DNA of 15,000 nucleotides from Chrysomallon squamiferum (lineage: Eukaryota; Mollusca; Gastropoda; Neomphalida; Peltospiridae): contig CM022672.1 of NCBI GenBank assembly GCA_012295275.1, forward strand, positions 2,621,443 to 2,636,442, written 5' to 3'. This document shows, one piece after another, positions 1-7,640 of the stretch (within the stretch, counting starts at the first letter, position 1; the number at the start of each line of letters is the position of its first letter). A program made the translations under genes and the position numbers. A model generated the notes under the pieces. The model was not told the DNA's origin. It did no database searches and saw only the letters and a list, made by a program, of their open reading frames with translations.

Positions 1-189
1 AATATGTTAAGCACTATAATTCTTTTAATTCTTGTACTGACAAAAGTTTTCAACAGTCGAAAAAATGTAGACTATAGTACTGTTTTTTTACTTTCTTTCT
101 CTTTACTTTTTTTATTCACTGCTTTAAATTTTTGAAACTTTTAACATATTTCTGATGAAGACTGTTATTCAACATAATACATTTATATT

Positions 190-227
190 CTTCTTTTTTT
201 TTAATTTTTTTTTAATTTTTTTTTTTC
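190..227. repeat. T-rich low-complexity tract
   Basis: Runs of eight or more T interrupted by single or double A. It may be an old homopolymer tract or the reverse complement of a decayed poly(A) tail. No transposon body is recognisable on either side. Confidence 0.75.
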
Positions 228-612
228 TGTTCAGAAATTATTGTAACAGTCTGTAAGCTTTGTTTTCAAATAACAATGTGAAATAATCGTTTAAAATCTT
301 TCTATGTGTCTATCATATAACCTTATTTTGTTTAAGCTGACACTAAACAACTTGGCAAGCTCTGAGATTGTGCACATGTTAAGCATGCTTGAACAGTTCT
401 GTGATGGAAGCAAGCCAAACAAATGACCTACATGTAACACGTTAATGGAGAAAAGGGTTTCTACCGACCACTCGTTCTGCACAGGCGCTTAACGCAGATT
501 TGTTCCCTAATGTTGTGTCAATCGATTTCGTCGCTTTCCCGAGAAATCCATTCATGGCAAGTTAGTTTCGTGTTCCTTCAAGTCATTCATTGATCTGGCA
601 GTTATGTAGAGA

Positions 613-620
613 TGACGTCA
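613..620. promoter_or_regulatory. CRE-type palindrome (TGACGTCA)
   Basis: This is a perfect 8-bp TGACGTCA, the consensus full site for CREB/ATF-family bZIP factors. It lies in one of the less repetitive, more GC-balanced parts of the window (about 460-670). An 8-mer can occur by chance in 15 kb at a low rate, and no gene start is visible nearby, so occupancy is speculative. Confidence 0.3.
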
Positions 621-822
621 TATGTCCAGAAACTCGGTCTGTTACAAAAGGCTGCAGTCGGCCACCATCGAGAAAAGCCTCTTTTTTTCTTTTTTTTTTT
701 GCAAATAAGCCGGAAATGTGCTGTTTTCGCACATGACCTATAATCGTATGCCGGTTGATTAATTTGTTTATTTATTTCATGTTTATGTTTTCCTATATTT
801 TACTTTTTCTTTTTGTTTTATT

Positions 823-843
823 TTTATTTATTTATTTATTTAT
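823..843 (+). repeat. (TTTA)5 microsatellite
   Basis: A occurs every four bases (826, 830, 834, 838, 842) in a T background. This gives about five TTTA units inside the T-rich domain. Confidence 0.85.
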
Positions 844-1056
844 CATTATGTGTGTGTGTTGTTTTTGTTTTTGCGGGGTTTTGTTTTAATTTTATTTTCC
901 CCCTATTATTTAATTTTTAATAGGTTTTTGTTTACTAAAATAAAATTTTACATTTCTCATTTTTCGTTTAGGTTTTCGACGTGGTTGTCTGTTTTAAATT
1001 TTTCTTCACGTTCTTCTTTTGTTTTAGATCTAACTTGTTTGTTTGTTGTTGTTTTT

Positions 1057-1083
1057 TATATATATATATATTTGTTTGTTTGT
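1057..1083 (+). repeat. (TA)7 followed by (TTTG)3
   Basis: A pure TA run at 1057-1071 runs directly into TTTG units up to about 1083. It is a short composite microsatellite in the T-rich domain. Confidence 0.8.
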
Positions 1084-1206
1084 TTTTGTATTTTATTTCA
1101 TGTGATGTTTCTTGCTGCTGTTGTTGTTTTGTTTCCTTTAGTTATTTTAAATTGCTTACGATATACAGCCAACATGATGAGATTTCAGATACAGCCTTAA
1201 ACCAAA

Positions 1207-1235
1207 GCAGTTCCTGCTAACACATAATTGTGTTA
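1207..1235. repeat. Two adjacent short inverted repeats
   Basis: GCAG at 1207-1210 pairs with CTGC at 1214-1217 across a 3-base loop. Immediately after, TAACACA at 1218-1224 pairs with TGTGTTA at 1229-1235 across a 4-base loop. The two stems abut without a spacer. They are short enough to be chance. Confidence 0.5.
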
Positions 1236-1728
1236 TGCTGGCTTCTTCTAAATCAATTAGGATTTCCTGGACAACACACGAAGAGCGATGACTCAGCGTA
1301 AAATAAATGACCGCTACTAGTACAGATCTAATGATGTCCAAGTGATTTAAAAACAAATACTTTCAATACGAGATGGAGACACACGAGAGAAGAAATAAAT
1401 TTCAGCCGTGACCTTCCTCTGGACTGTTTGTCTTTCCCGATCACAACCGTTTGATGCGGTATTTCTTTCTTTCATTTCTCCACATATTTTTATTTCCTTT
1501 TTTTTTGAAGTTGTATCTGACCCTCCTTTACCATCCCCCAGGAGAAGGAAATTAGTCACGTTCCTGAAACTTAAATCACCCACGATGCATTGGTTGTGAC
1601 CAGAGTACACGGAAAACGTTATCAGTCTTGCCTTCGCCCATGCACGTGTACGAAAGTGTTAGTATAGAGAGGACTGCCACCGGCCTGGTGTCATTACCAG
1701 ATAATATAGTCTATCGATTCGACAAGCC

Positions 1729-1786
1729 AGTGCCTTCCAGCTTTGTAAAAAAAAAAAAACGTCCAGTTTTGTACAAAGCCGGCACT
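1729..1786. repeat. Imperfect inverted repeat / long hairpin
   Basis: AGTGCC (1729-1734) pairs with GGCACT (1781-1786), and GCTTTGTA (1740-1747) pairs with TACAAAGC (1772-1779). The two segments are separated by an asymmetric internal loop of five bases against one. After an A-G mismatch, AAAA (1749-1752) can pair with TTTT (1767-1770). This leaves a terminal loop of about 14 bases within the A13/GTCCAG segment, for roughly 18 base pairs over 58 nt. It could be a transcribed hairpin, the core of a decayed foldback element, or chance. Confidence 0.6.
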
Positions 1787-2037
1787 CTATTCGTTATATT
1801 TGTTAGAGCCAGTGTTACCCTAGGCACGATTTTTCGATTTGGTCAAGTAAGCAAGATCGACAAGGGCCGCTAACAAACCTGTGGTCACTATTAGATTTGG
1901 CTAATTTATAATGTGAAAGGAAAGAATACTGTTAACCGTTCTGTAAACTACTGGCTGCACAGATGTGAAATATTAATTAGTTATATTTTTAAAAATCTAA
2001 ATGTGAATGAAATTTATTGTTTGCATCTGTCGGTGTA

Positions 2038-2044
<7 letters not shown>

Positions 2045-2102
<58 letters not shown>
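2045..2102 (+). repeat. (GT)29 microsatellite
   Basis: 58 bases of uninterrupted GT, introduced by imperfect GT from about 2033. Alternating purine-pyrimidine tracts of this length can adopt Z-DNA under torsional stress (general knowledge). A hairpin follows directly at 2101-2125. Confidence 0.97.
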
Positions 2103-2104
<2 letters not shown>

Positions 2105-2125
2105 GTGTACACTTAGTGCACCTAC
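2101..2125. repeat. 10-bp hairpin at the end of the GT tract
   Basis: GTAGGTG at 2101-2107 is the exact reverse complement of CACCTAC at 2119-2125. A T-G wobble (2108/2118) and an AC/GT pair extend the stem to ten pairs around a 5-base loop, ACTTA (2111-2115). Intrinsic bacterial termination is not a sensible reading here. It more likely forms the apex of a larger GT/CA foldback. Confidence 0.65.
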
Positions 2126-2197
2126 AAACATATGCTCATTAAGGCAGGCAAACAAATAAATAGATTACATACATGCAAAATATTCTTGAATACACTC

Positions 2198-2257
2198 ATA
2201 TATATACACACATAAGTACACACACATACACACACACACACACACACACATATATAC
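2198..2257 (+). repeat. (TA)/(CA) composite microsatellite
   Basis: TATATA, imperfect CACA, pure (CA)11 at 2229-2250, then TATATA. It is complementary in sense to the (GT)29 tract about 130 bases upstream, so the two can pair on a single strand. Confidence 0.9.
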
Positions 2258-2597
2258 ACTTGCATGTACTACTTATATGAATGCATGCGTGCATAAGAGT
2301 TCTCTCTTTTCTACTGAACATATTTATTGTACACTTATAACTTTCCATTTATCTTGCCACAACAGATCATGTTTCCAGTGTCCCCTGTTTATGAACTGTC
2401 CTTGCTGATTTATCTGTTTCATACTTATTAAAAAGCTTCGTTTATCAGTGGTTGTTAATACTCGTTTAAATGGTTTTTCCTTTCGCCGACTCCCGCCTGC
2501 TGCCCATTCAAAGCTGCACATGTAGTTCAAAGGTTAACATGTGATAGGACTTTTGTTAAACAGAATGAAATTCTAACAAAGACACTGAGGACCGCAC

Positions 2598-2605
2598 ATG
2601 CAAAT
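2598..2605 (+). promoter_or_regulatory. Octamer motif ATGCAAAT
   Basis: A perfect match to the POU-domain octamer, about 40 bases before the 34-bp tandem repeat. A second octamer, on the minus strand, is at 13228-13235. Without a gene or conservation data this is only a motif match. Confidence 0.25.
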
Positions 2606-2643
2606 TTGATGAACCAGGCGTACAAAAGGCTTGTGTAGATTTA

Positions 2644-2784
2644 AAGGAACGTGCGTAGAACAGCACGTGGGCTTTTGAAGGAACGTGCCGGGAACAGCAC
2701 GTGTGGGAATGAAGGAACGTGCTTTGGCCTGTTCGTTTATCTTTGATGGAACGTTATCTTGTTTGAACAGCATGTCTGGAACTG
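2644..2784 (+). repeat. Four-copy 34-bp tandem repeat with ACGTG dyads
   Basis: AAGGAACGTGC starts at 2644, 2678 and 2712, exactly 34 bp apart. A diverged copy, ATGGAACGT, follows at 2746, again 34 bp on. Units 1 and 2 share a second block, AACAGCACGTG, at 2659 and 2693. Unit 4 has AACAGCATGT at 2766 after an apparent 5-bp insertion, while unit 3 has lost this block. In units 1 and 2, ACGTGC and GCACGT form a dyad with an 8-base spacer, and CACGTG E-boxes lie at 2664-2669 and 2698-2703. A weaker fifth copy may lie at about 2611-2643. The 34-bp period is not a multiple of three, so this is not a coding repeat. Confidence 0.8.
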
Positions 2785-2809
2785 AGATTTCATATTTTTC
2801 AATCATAAA

Positions 2810-2872
2810 TGTTTCTTTGTCTCTTTTGCATGTAGTGTTAGGCTTTTACTTATTTTATTTGTTTTTGTTGGG

Positions 2873-2943
<71 letters not shown>

Positions 2944-3260
2944 CCAATTTCGTTTTTTGCTGTTTCTCCATTTACTTTATCTTTCAGCGGAAGGAGATGG
3001 TCGTTCATTTCTTTATTGACTTTGTTTGTCTTTGCATTTTGGTTTAGAATCTACAAAAGGAATATCAGTATTTTTGGAACTGAAACTACGATTTATCTTC
3101 TTTTTTTTTTCAGTTTCCAATTTAATGAACAAATCTGATCTTTACTTTCTTCTTTTTCTTTACAAAATTGTGGTGTACCTTTCAAAATATAGTTTTGCTT
3201 GTTCTTTACTTTCTTCTTATATATATGTATGTTTTTTTTTTTTAATTCTGGTATCTCTAT
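2810..3260. repeat. T- and CT-rich domain
   Basis: This plus-strand pyrimidine-rich domain surrounds the pure CT array at 2877-2940 and ends near a T12 run at 3232-3243. Frames across it are hydrophobic strings interrupted by Leu/Ser repeats, so none is treated as a gene. Confidence 0.7.
2877..2940 (+). repeat. (CT)32 microsatellite
   Basis: 64 bases of pure CT. The flanks do not match those of the other CT/GA arrays, so it appears to have expanded independently. Its translation is a Leu-Ser or Arg-Glu string and is not a protein. Confidence 0.97.
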
Positions 3261-3520
3261 GGGCGCTATTCTTATGTCTCTGTCTGTCTGATTCACACAA
3301 CCTATGTTAATATATAAGTTCAATATGCTTACGTATATATAAAGAAAAAACCTCTTAAAACAGCTGGCTGCTATGCGGGTGGTTGATGAACTATATTTAT
3401 TATTTATTCATAAACAATAATTTTCCTTTTAACATTCTTCACATCACTCACTTCTTGCATGTGTTGTTTGTTGTGTTCTCTCCACGCAAACTGCACTAAG
3501 AAACTTTTACAACTCGGCTT
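3245..3520. other. AT-rich non-coding stretch
   Basis: No gene, and no repeat beyond short AT and CT patches. Nothing specific was identified. Confidence 0.6.
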
Positions 3521-3522
3521 TG

Positions 3523-3544
3523 AAAAAAAAAAAAAAAAAAAAAA
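3523..3544 (+). repeat. A22 homopolymer
   Basis: An uninterrupted run of 22 A. It could be the poly(A) tail of a retroposed sequence lying to its left, but no target-site duplication or recognisable SINE/LINE body was found. Confidence 0.9.
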
Positions 3545-3639
3545 TAAGACGACAAAAATAAAATCACTTGTATGTGTTCCAGTCCTTTTTTTTAAATTTA
3601 CATTTCCAGTAATGAAACAGCTCATTGCCTGTCGTGATT

Positions 3640-3840
3640 CCTTGCACCGTGCTGCTGATTAGAAGATAGATGTGACGACCAGACTGCGGGCAGCTTATCC
3701 TCCCTCGCACGAGCTGCAGGTCCAGACAGCGGGCACCGGCAGTTCACTGACCACTCGGGTTCTGCATCACGATTGATGGTCAACACCCTTTACATTTCCT
3801 TCCACATTCGCGACGTGGAGGCTAGTTTCGCAGTTTAATA
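3640..3840. other. GC-richer island
   Basis: About 200 bases are visibly richer in GC than the surroundings, with CpGs at several points. One plus-strand frame is open from the TGA at about 3654 to the TAA at about 3836 (about 60 codons) and has no early ATG. Its composition is less biased than that of the repeat-derived frames, but no domain is recognisable and there is no convincing splice-site pair. It could be a small exon, a conserved non-coding element, or a relic of a dispersed repeat. Confidence 0.35.
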
Positions 3841-3884
3841 CTGCAAGTATGCAGCTTGTATTGTTGTTGTTTTGTTTTTTTTCT

Positions 3885-3917
3885 TGTTGTGTGTGTGTGT
3901 GTGCGAGAGAGAGAAAG
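3885..3917 (+). repeat. (GT)n with short GA tail
   Basis: TTGTTG(GT)n to about 3903, then CGAGAGAGAGAAAG. It is a short version of the GT-to-GA order seen at 4651-4802. Confidence 0.8.
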
Positions 3918-4002
3918 TGATATTGTCAGGACTTTTCTAAACAAAGTTTAAAATATATTTGCTAATTACAATTAGACATAATTATACTCCAAACGGTACT
4001 CC

Positions 4003-4035
<33 letters not shown>

Positions 4036-4051
4036 GATATATATATCTGTG
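4003..4051. repeat. (AT)n-(AC)n with 20-bp perfect palindrome
   Basis: (AT)11 at 4003-4024 is followed by ACAC to about 4034. A perfect palindrome spans 4032-4051: CACAG, then a TA-alternating centre, then CTGTG. Tracts like this extrude cruciforms easily (general knowledge). Confidence 0.85.
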
Positions 4052-4054
4052 CAT

Positions 4055-4650
4055 CTGTTTGTGACAGTGTAAGGAAAACGGCATATGCAATTAACCTCTA
4101 ATTTCACTTTCATAATTATTCTTCTTTTTTTCCAATATAAGTATGATTTGTGTTGTTGAGGTTTCAGCCAAATGTGTGCGTTTTTGTGGGCTTTCGTTTG
4201 TAGGTGTGGAGAATTTAATATTATCGGCTGTTTTATTTTTATAAGCTTTTCTTTTTTCTTTTTCTTTTTTCGAAACAGGGACCTACATTTTAATTTCTAT
4301 CACAGTCGAACCTTCGCTTAAACTCGCTACCTTGCAGTCTTTTCTTTTCATGAAAGCTGTGTATCCGCTCCTCAGTTTCATTTCCCTCTGAAGACATGTG
4401 CTATTCATCTCTGTCAAACTTCTATGCAAAACTCACAGTGAGTTTCATCAGGAATAATAATTCCTTTTGTCAGTTGAGATTTATCTGAAAGGTATCGAGG
4501 CTGGATTCTATTCAGAAAAGTATATTTATATGCGCGAATCCGATAACAAGTCCACAGAATTCAGATACCTGCAGTTTGTTGATTTATACTTTTTATTACA
4601 AGTAAAGGTCGCAGAAATGATTAGTCAGAATTTATATGAACGAGTCTGAG
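4055..4650. other. Non-coding stretch without clear features
   Basis: Mixed AT-rich sequence. The only open frame (4467-4649, plus) is short and unrecognisable. No RNA gene or repeat was identified apart from small T/CT patches near 4120 and 4250. Confidence 0.6.
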
Positions 4651-4718
4651 AATATGTGTTTTTGTGTTTGTGTGTATGTGTGTATGTGTGTGTGTGTTTG
4701 TGTGGCTTTGTGTTCGTC

Positions 4719-4802
<84 letters not shown>
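4651..4802 (+). repeat. Imperfect (GT)n then (GA)40 composite
   Basis: Imperfect GT with TTTG and TATG variants runs from about 4651 to 4720, then an uninterrupted 81-base GA tract at 4722-4802. Read on the minus strand this is (TC)40 followed by CA-rich sequence, the same order as the array at 10845-11026 but in the opposite orientation. A pure purine tract of this length is a mirror repeat that can form triplex DNA. Confidence 0.97.
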
Positions 4803-4808
<6 letters not shown>

Positions 4809-5400
4809 TGACTAAACCCATTGCCTCTACTGCTCTGCTATCATCTACGTAAATTACTTTAAATACATCAGTCATAAATTACAACATTTTTTAGCTCGTT
4901 ATAATCTCGAAACTGATCACTTCTATAACTTATACTGGATTTTACAACAAAATGTATTTTAAAAAAATGATAAAAAGTAAAAGAAAATAAACAGGATGTT
5001 TTGGCATAGACATTATACAACAATGATTAGTTTATAGTTTGAACTGCATTCTGCGAAAACGGTCACAACCTGCTTTCAGTTTATACTGGCTAATAGGAAA
5101 ATGATAACATCTAAAAAGTTATTGTTCTACGGTATATTTGACCTTTTTTTAATTACATGGTTATTATAATATTGCTCCCGGATATATTTTAAACTGTTAT
5201 TAATCCTTTGTAGATTATTATTAATACGTTGGTTCGGTCAGCAGACAATGCAATCTTTATTAAACGCCGATCCCCATAGGTGCAGTATCTATCTAATTTT
5301 AGTAAACTGTAAGCCAAGCCCTCTCTTCAGTGGTTTGCTTTATTTGATAGAGACTGCCTACGGGAAAATATCTGTAAATGTGATCAAAAAAAAAATGTTG
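4803..5400. other. AT-rich non-coding stretch
   Basis: No gene, RNA gene or structured repeat was seen. It ends with A9 at 5386-5394, just before the GAT-repeat field. Confidence 0.65.
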
Positions 5401-5408
5401 TCGTCGGT

Positions 5409-5571
5409 TATGATGATGATGATGATAATGATGATGATGACGATGATGATAATGTTGATGCTAATGTGATAGTGATGAAGATAATGAAGATGATGGTGAT
5501 AGTACTTGTGATAGTGATGGTGATTATGAAGATGATGACGACCATGATGATGATGATGATGATGATGATAA
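5409..5571 (+). repeat. Degenerate (GAT)n field
   Basis: About 160 bases are mostly GAT/ATG triplets with GTGATA, GAAGAT and ACG variants. The cleanest runs are at the two ends (5410-5440 and about 5544-5569). The minus-strand frame is poly-His with Tyr, and the plus-strand frame is poly-Met. Both are repeat translations and not genes. The interruptions suggest an old array. Confidence 0.9.
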
Positions 5572-5624
5572 CGCCGTGTATTAATGTTACTGTATTTAAA
5601 AGTTATAAACATTTAGTGTTTTCT

Positions 5625-5710
5625 TTTTATTATTATTATTTTTTTGTATTATTTATTATTATTATTATTTTTAAATATATTATTATTATGATTATTATTA
5701 TTATTATTAA
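5625..5710 (+). repeat. Imperfect (ATT)n field
   Basis: ATT/TTA units with T-rich and ATAT interruptions. It is complementary in sense to the AAT/AAC field that starts at about 5803. Confidence 0.9.
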
Positions 5711-5724
5711 TTGTTTGTTTGGGA

Positions 5725-5780
5725 TTTTTTTTTTTTTTTTTTTTTTTGTGTTTGTTTGTTTTCTTTTTTCTTTTTTTTCT
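5725..5780 (+). repeat. T23 plus T-rich tail
   Basis: An uninterrupted T23 at 5725-5747, then TTTG units and further T runs to about 5780. Its complement in sense is the A18 at 6022-6039. Confidence 0.9.
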
Positions 5781-5799
5781 ATTAACATCAACAAACCAC

Positions 5800-6096
5800 G
5801 GTAACAATAATAACGATAAACAACAATAATAATAACAATAATAATTAAACGAAAACACCGCAGGCAACAACTAATGCAACAACAACAACAGTATCAACAA
5901 CATCAGCAGTTACAATACGTTAATGATGACGATTATGGAAAACAAAACAACAGCAACGACAACAACCGCCAATCCAGCAGTTATTATAACAACAACAGCA
6001 AAACCACCAGTTGTAATAACTAAAAAAAAAAAAAAAAAACGGCAACGAAAAGAACAACAAACAAAAATCTCTAATTATAATAACTACAACAATAAC
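5800..6096 (+). repeat. Degenerate (AAC/AAT)n field with A18
   Basis: AAC, AAT and CAGCA-type triplets dominate about 300 bases. A pure (AAC)n patch lies near 5876-5890 and A18 at 6022-6039. The plus-strand frame at 5923-6237 is Thr/Asn-rich because of this and should not be annotated as a gene. Confidence 0.85.
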
Positions 6097-6460
6097 GTTT
6101 TATATGCTATTTTTCGTTCTTTGTACTTAGTCGTAAGGTCAATATTTGAAATAAGCATTACAGAATTGTTTTCAGAGAAAAATAATACGTTCTACCTACA
6201 ATTAAAACCCCCACTCAATTGTGCAGCTCTTGTCTAGCGTAACTCAGCGTTGCCGTTGACAAAGAGCTTCTTGAACGATAACAAAATTGGTATGTGACAT
6301 CTCGTAGCGGGAGAAAACAGATTATATTGCACTTCGTATACGTAGCGAAACTGCTATATAATGACACAGTGTTTTCTTCGTATGTGTGTATATTTTGTTT
6401 ACTGGGTATTGATTTTTTTAAAGTGCATCTGCCTTTGAGAACAACAGTGTCATCGTGTTA
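6097..6460. other. Non-coding stretch without clear features
   Basis: Mixed AT-rich sequence with no recognisable gene, RNA or repeat. Confidence 0.6.
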
Positions 6461-6464
6461 AGAT

Positions 6465-6482
6465 GTTGTTGTTGTTGTTATG

Positions 6483-6539
<57 letters not shown>

Positions 6540-6545
6540 TTATTA
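6465..6545 (+). repeat. (TTG)5 then (ATT)19 microsatellite
   Basis: TTG units at 6465-6479 give way to pure ATT at 6483-6539, ending in TTATTATCATT. The corresponding frame is a poly-Tyr string. Confidence 0.95.
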
Positions 6546-6629
6546 TCATTTGCTTAAAAGCTGAGGTGAATCGGGAATTTTGTGAAAGTCGAGGAATCAT
6601 AGTAATTCTGCTAACATACTCACAGATAT

Positions 6630-6674
6630 ACATACATATATTTATGTGTGTATATGTATGTGTGTGTGTGTACG

Positions 6675-6723
<49 letters not shown>

Positions 6724-6751
6724 ATACGTGTGTGTGTCTATATATATATAT
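6630..6751 (+). repeat. Duplicated TG/TA composite microsatellite
   Basis: ATAC/TATG and (TG)n lead into TACGTG(TG)nTC(TA)n, and the same module recurs 54 bp later. TACGTGTGTGTGTCTATATA starts at 6671 and again at 6725. The identity over at least 26 bases, including the non-repeat CG and TC junctions, shows tandem duplication of the whole composite. Confidence 0.92.
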
Positions 6752-6888
6752 GATTTGCTTAAAATAATAGCGTCGGCCTGCTGTTTTCACGTTAAAGTGT
6801 CATTTTATTTTATCTTTGCTACTTCCTTAACTACAGGGGTAATCAGACATTTTTGAAGGGCAGATTTGCATTCCTACCACTAAACAAC

Positions 6889-7017
6889 GTTAATAGTGGT
6901 AGTACTAGTAGTTCTAGTAGTAGTAGTAATAACAGTACTACTAATAGCAGTAGAAGTTATGGTAGTAGTAACAGTAGTTGTTGCAGCAATAGTAGATGTA
7001 GTAATAGTTGTAGTTTA
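6889..7017 (+). repeat. Degenerate (AGT)n field
   Basis: AGT units with AAC, AGC, TTG and ATG variants over about 130 bases. The Ser/Asn-rich open frame at 6853-7038 is this repeat in translation. Confidence 0.88.
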
Positions 7018-7083
7018 ATAAATAAGCAAAATAAATAAGCATATTAAATTATAAAGATGTTTATTAAATTGTCCGTTAATCGA

Positions 7084-7126
7084 GTATATATATATACACG
7101 CACGCACATACACACAGACACTGTGT
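7084..7126 (+). repeat. (TA)/(CA) patch ending in a small hairpin
   Basis: TATATATATA, CACGCACGCACATACAC, then ACACAG (7112-7117) and its complement CTGTGT (7121-7126) across a 3-base loop. Confidence 0.75.
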
Positions 7127-7339
7127 ACTTTGTTTATTATAAATAACAGCAAGAAAGAAAAAGATTCCTAATTTCACACCTTTCTGTCTGTCACTTCTAC
7201 GTTAGTACAACACCATCAAGTGACAGAGTGATGTATAGTTTGCAGCTGCGACGTTCTTGCTGGAAACAGAAGGTAAAAAGAAGTAATTTTAAGGTGAAAT
7301 GGTGCTGTTGTTTCCATTAAAGTGTTGTTTTCTAACCTG

Positions 7340-7640
7340 AAAGTTGCTCTCATTCGTAAAGTTTTGTTGGGTTTTTTTCTTTCTAAAAAGTATTTATTTG
7401 GTTTACTTTGAATTACTTTTTCATATTACTGTTTCGTTTTCTTTATTGTTTTATTGTTATTTTCTTTCTGTTACTTTTGTTTTCATATTATTATTTTATT
7501 TTGTTTTCGTTTTGGTGAATTTTAAGTTGTTAGTTGCCATATGTGTCATGAAATATCCATTCACTCAACAATTTATTCCCACTTTCGTTTTATTTTTCAT
7601 TTCTTCGTTTGTTTTCTTTTTTCAACCTACTTTACAAGAT
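7340..7640. repeat. T-rich domain
   Basis: About 300 bases are dominated by T with TTTTG, TTTTC and TTATT patches. The 106-residue frame at 7344-7664 is Phe/Leu/Val-rich because of this composition. No signal peptide followed by a domain, and no family signature, is visible. Confidence 0.7.

Larger units (their letters stand above)
1..680. other. AT-rich non-coding stretch
   Basis: No recognisable gene. The first 300 bases are AT-rich, with T-rich interruptions at 190-227. Bases 300-670 are more mixed, and the only open frame (minus strand, 291-482) is 63 residues with no recognisable domain. The one clean motif is the CRE palindrome at 613-620. Nothing else stands out. Confidence 0.7.
681..1150. 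repeat. Long T-rich domain on the plus strand
   Basis: About 470 bases are dominated by T on the plus strand. It opens with T7-C-T11 at 682-700 and contains (TTTA)n, (TA)n and (TTTG)n patches. Frames across it translate into Phe/Leu/Cys/Val-rich hydrophobic strings, as T-rich DNA always does, so they are not membrane proteins. Other plus-strand T-rich domains lie at about 2810-3260, 5620-5780 and 7340-7640. Confidence 0.75.
1150..2030. other. Mixed-composition non-coding stretch
   Basis: No supported gene. Base composition is more balanced than on either side. It holds the small dyads at 1207-1235, a dyad at 1685-1700 and the larger hairpin at 1729-1786. A plus-strand frame at 1628-1873 (81 residues) crosses the hairpin and its A13 run, and it matches no family I recognise. 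Confidence 0.65.

Noticed and set aside
850-1220. Hydrophobic open frames of 116 and 79 residues
   Set aside because: They are T-rich DNA read as Phe/Leu/Val/Cys. There is no family signature, and the overlapping frames are equally hydrophobic.
1628-1873. 81-residue plus-strand frame starting at an ATG
   Set aside because: It crosses an A13 run and a hairpin, matches no domain I recognise, and ends at an ordinary stop. Nothing distinguishes it from chance.
2324-2530. 68-residue minus-strand frame of ordinary composition
   Set aside because: No domain, no splice or promoter context, and a length expected by chance in AT-rich DNA.
3091-3113. Polypyrimidine tract ending in CAG, like a 3' splice site
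   Set aside because: The window is full of T/C tracts, so the signal is not specific. No open frame with coding character follows.
4621-4875. Ser/Leu-repeat protein on the minus strand
   Set aside because: It is the translation of the (GA)40 and GT tracts.
5358-5612. Poly-His protein on the minus strand
   Set aside because: It is the translation of the degenerate (GAT)n field. Not a metal-binding protein.
5923-6237. Thr/Asn-rich frame of 104 residues
   Set aside because: It is derived from AAC/AAT repeats and an A18 run.
6853-7038. Ser/Asn-rich frame
   Set aside because: It is the translation of degenerate (AGT)n.
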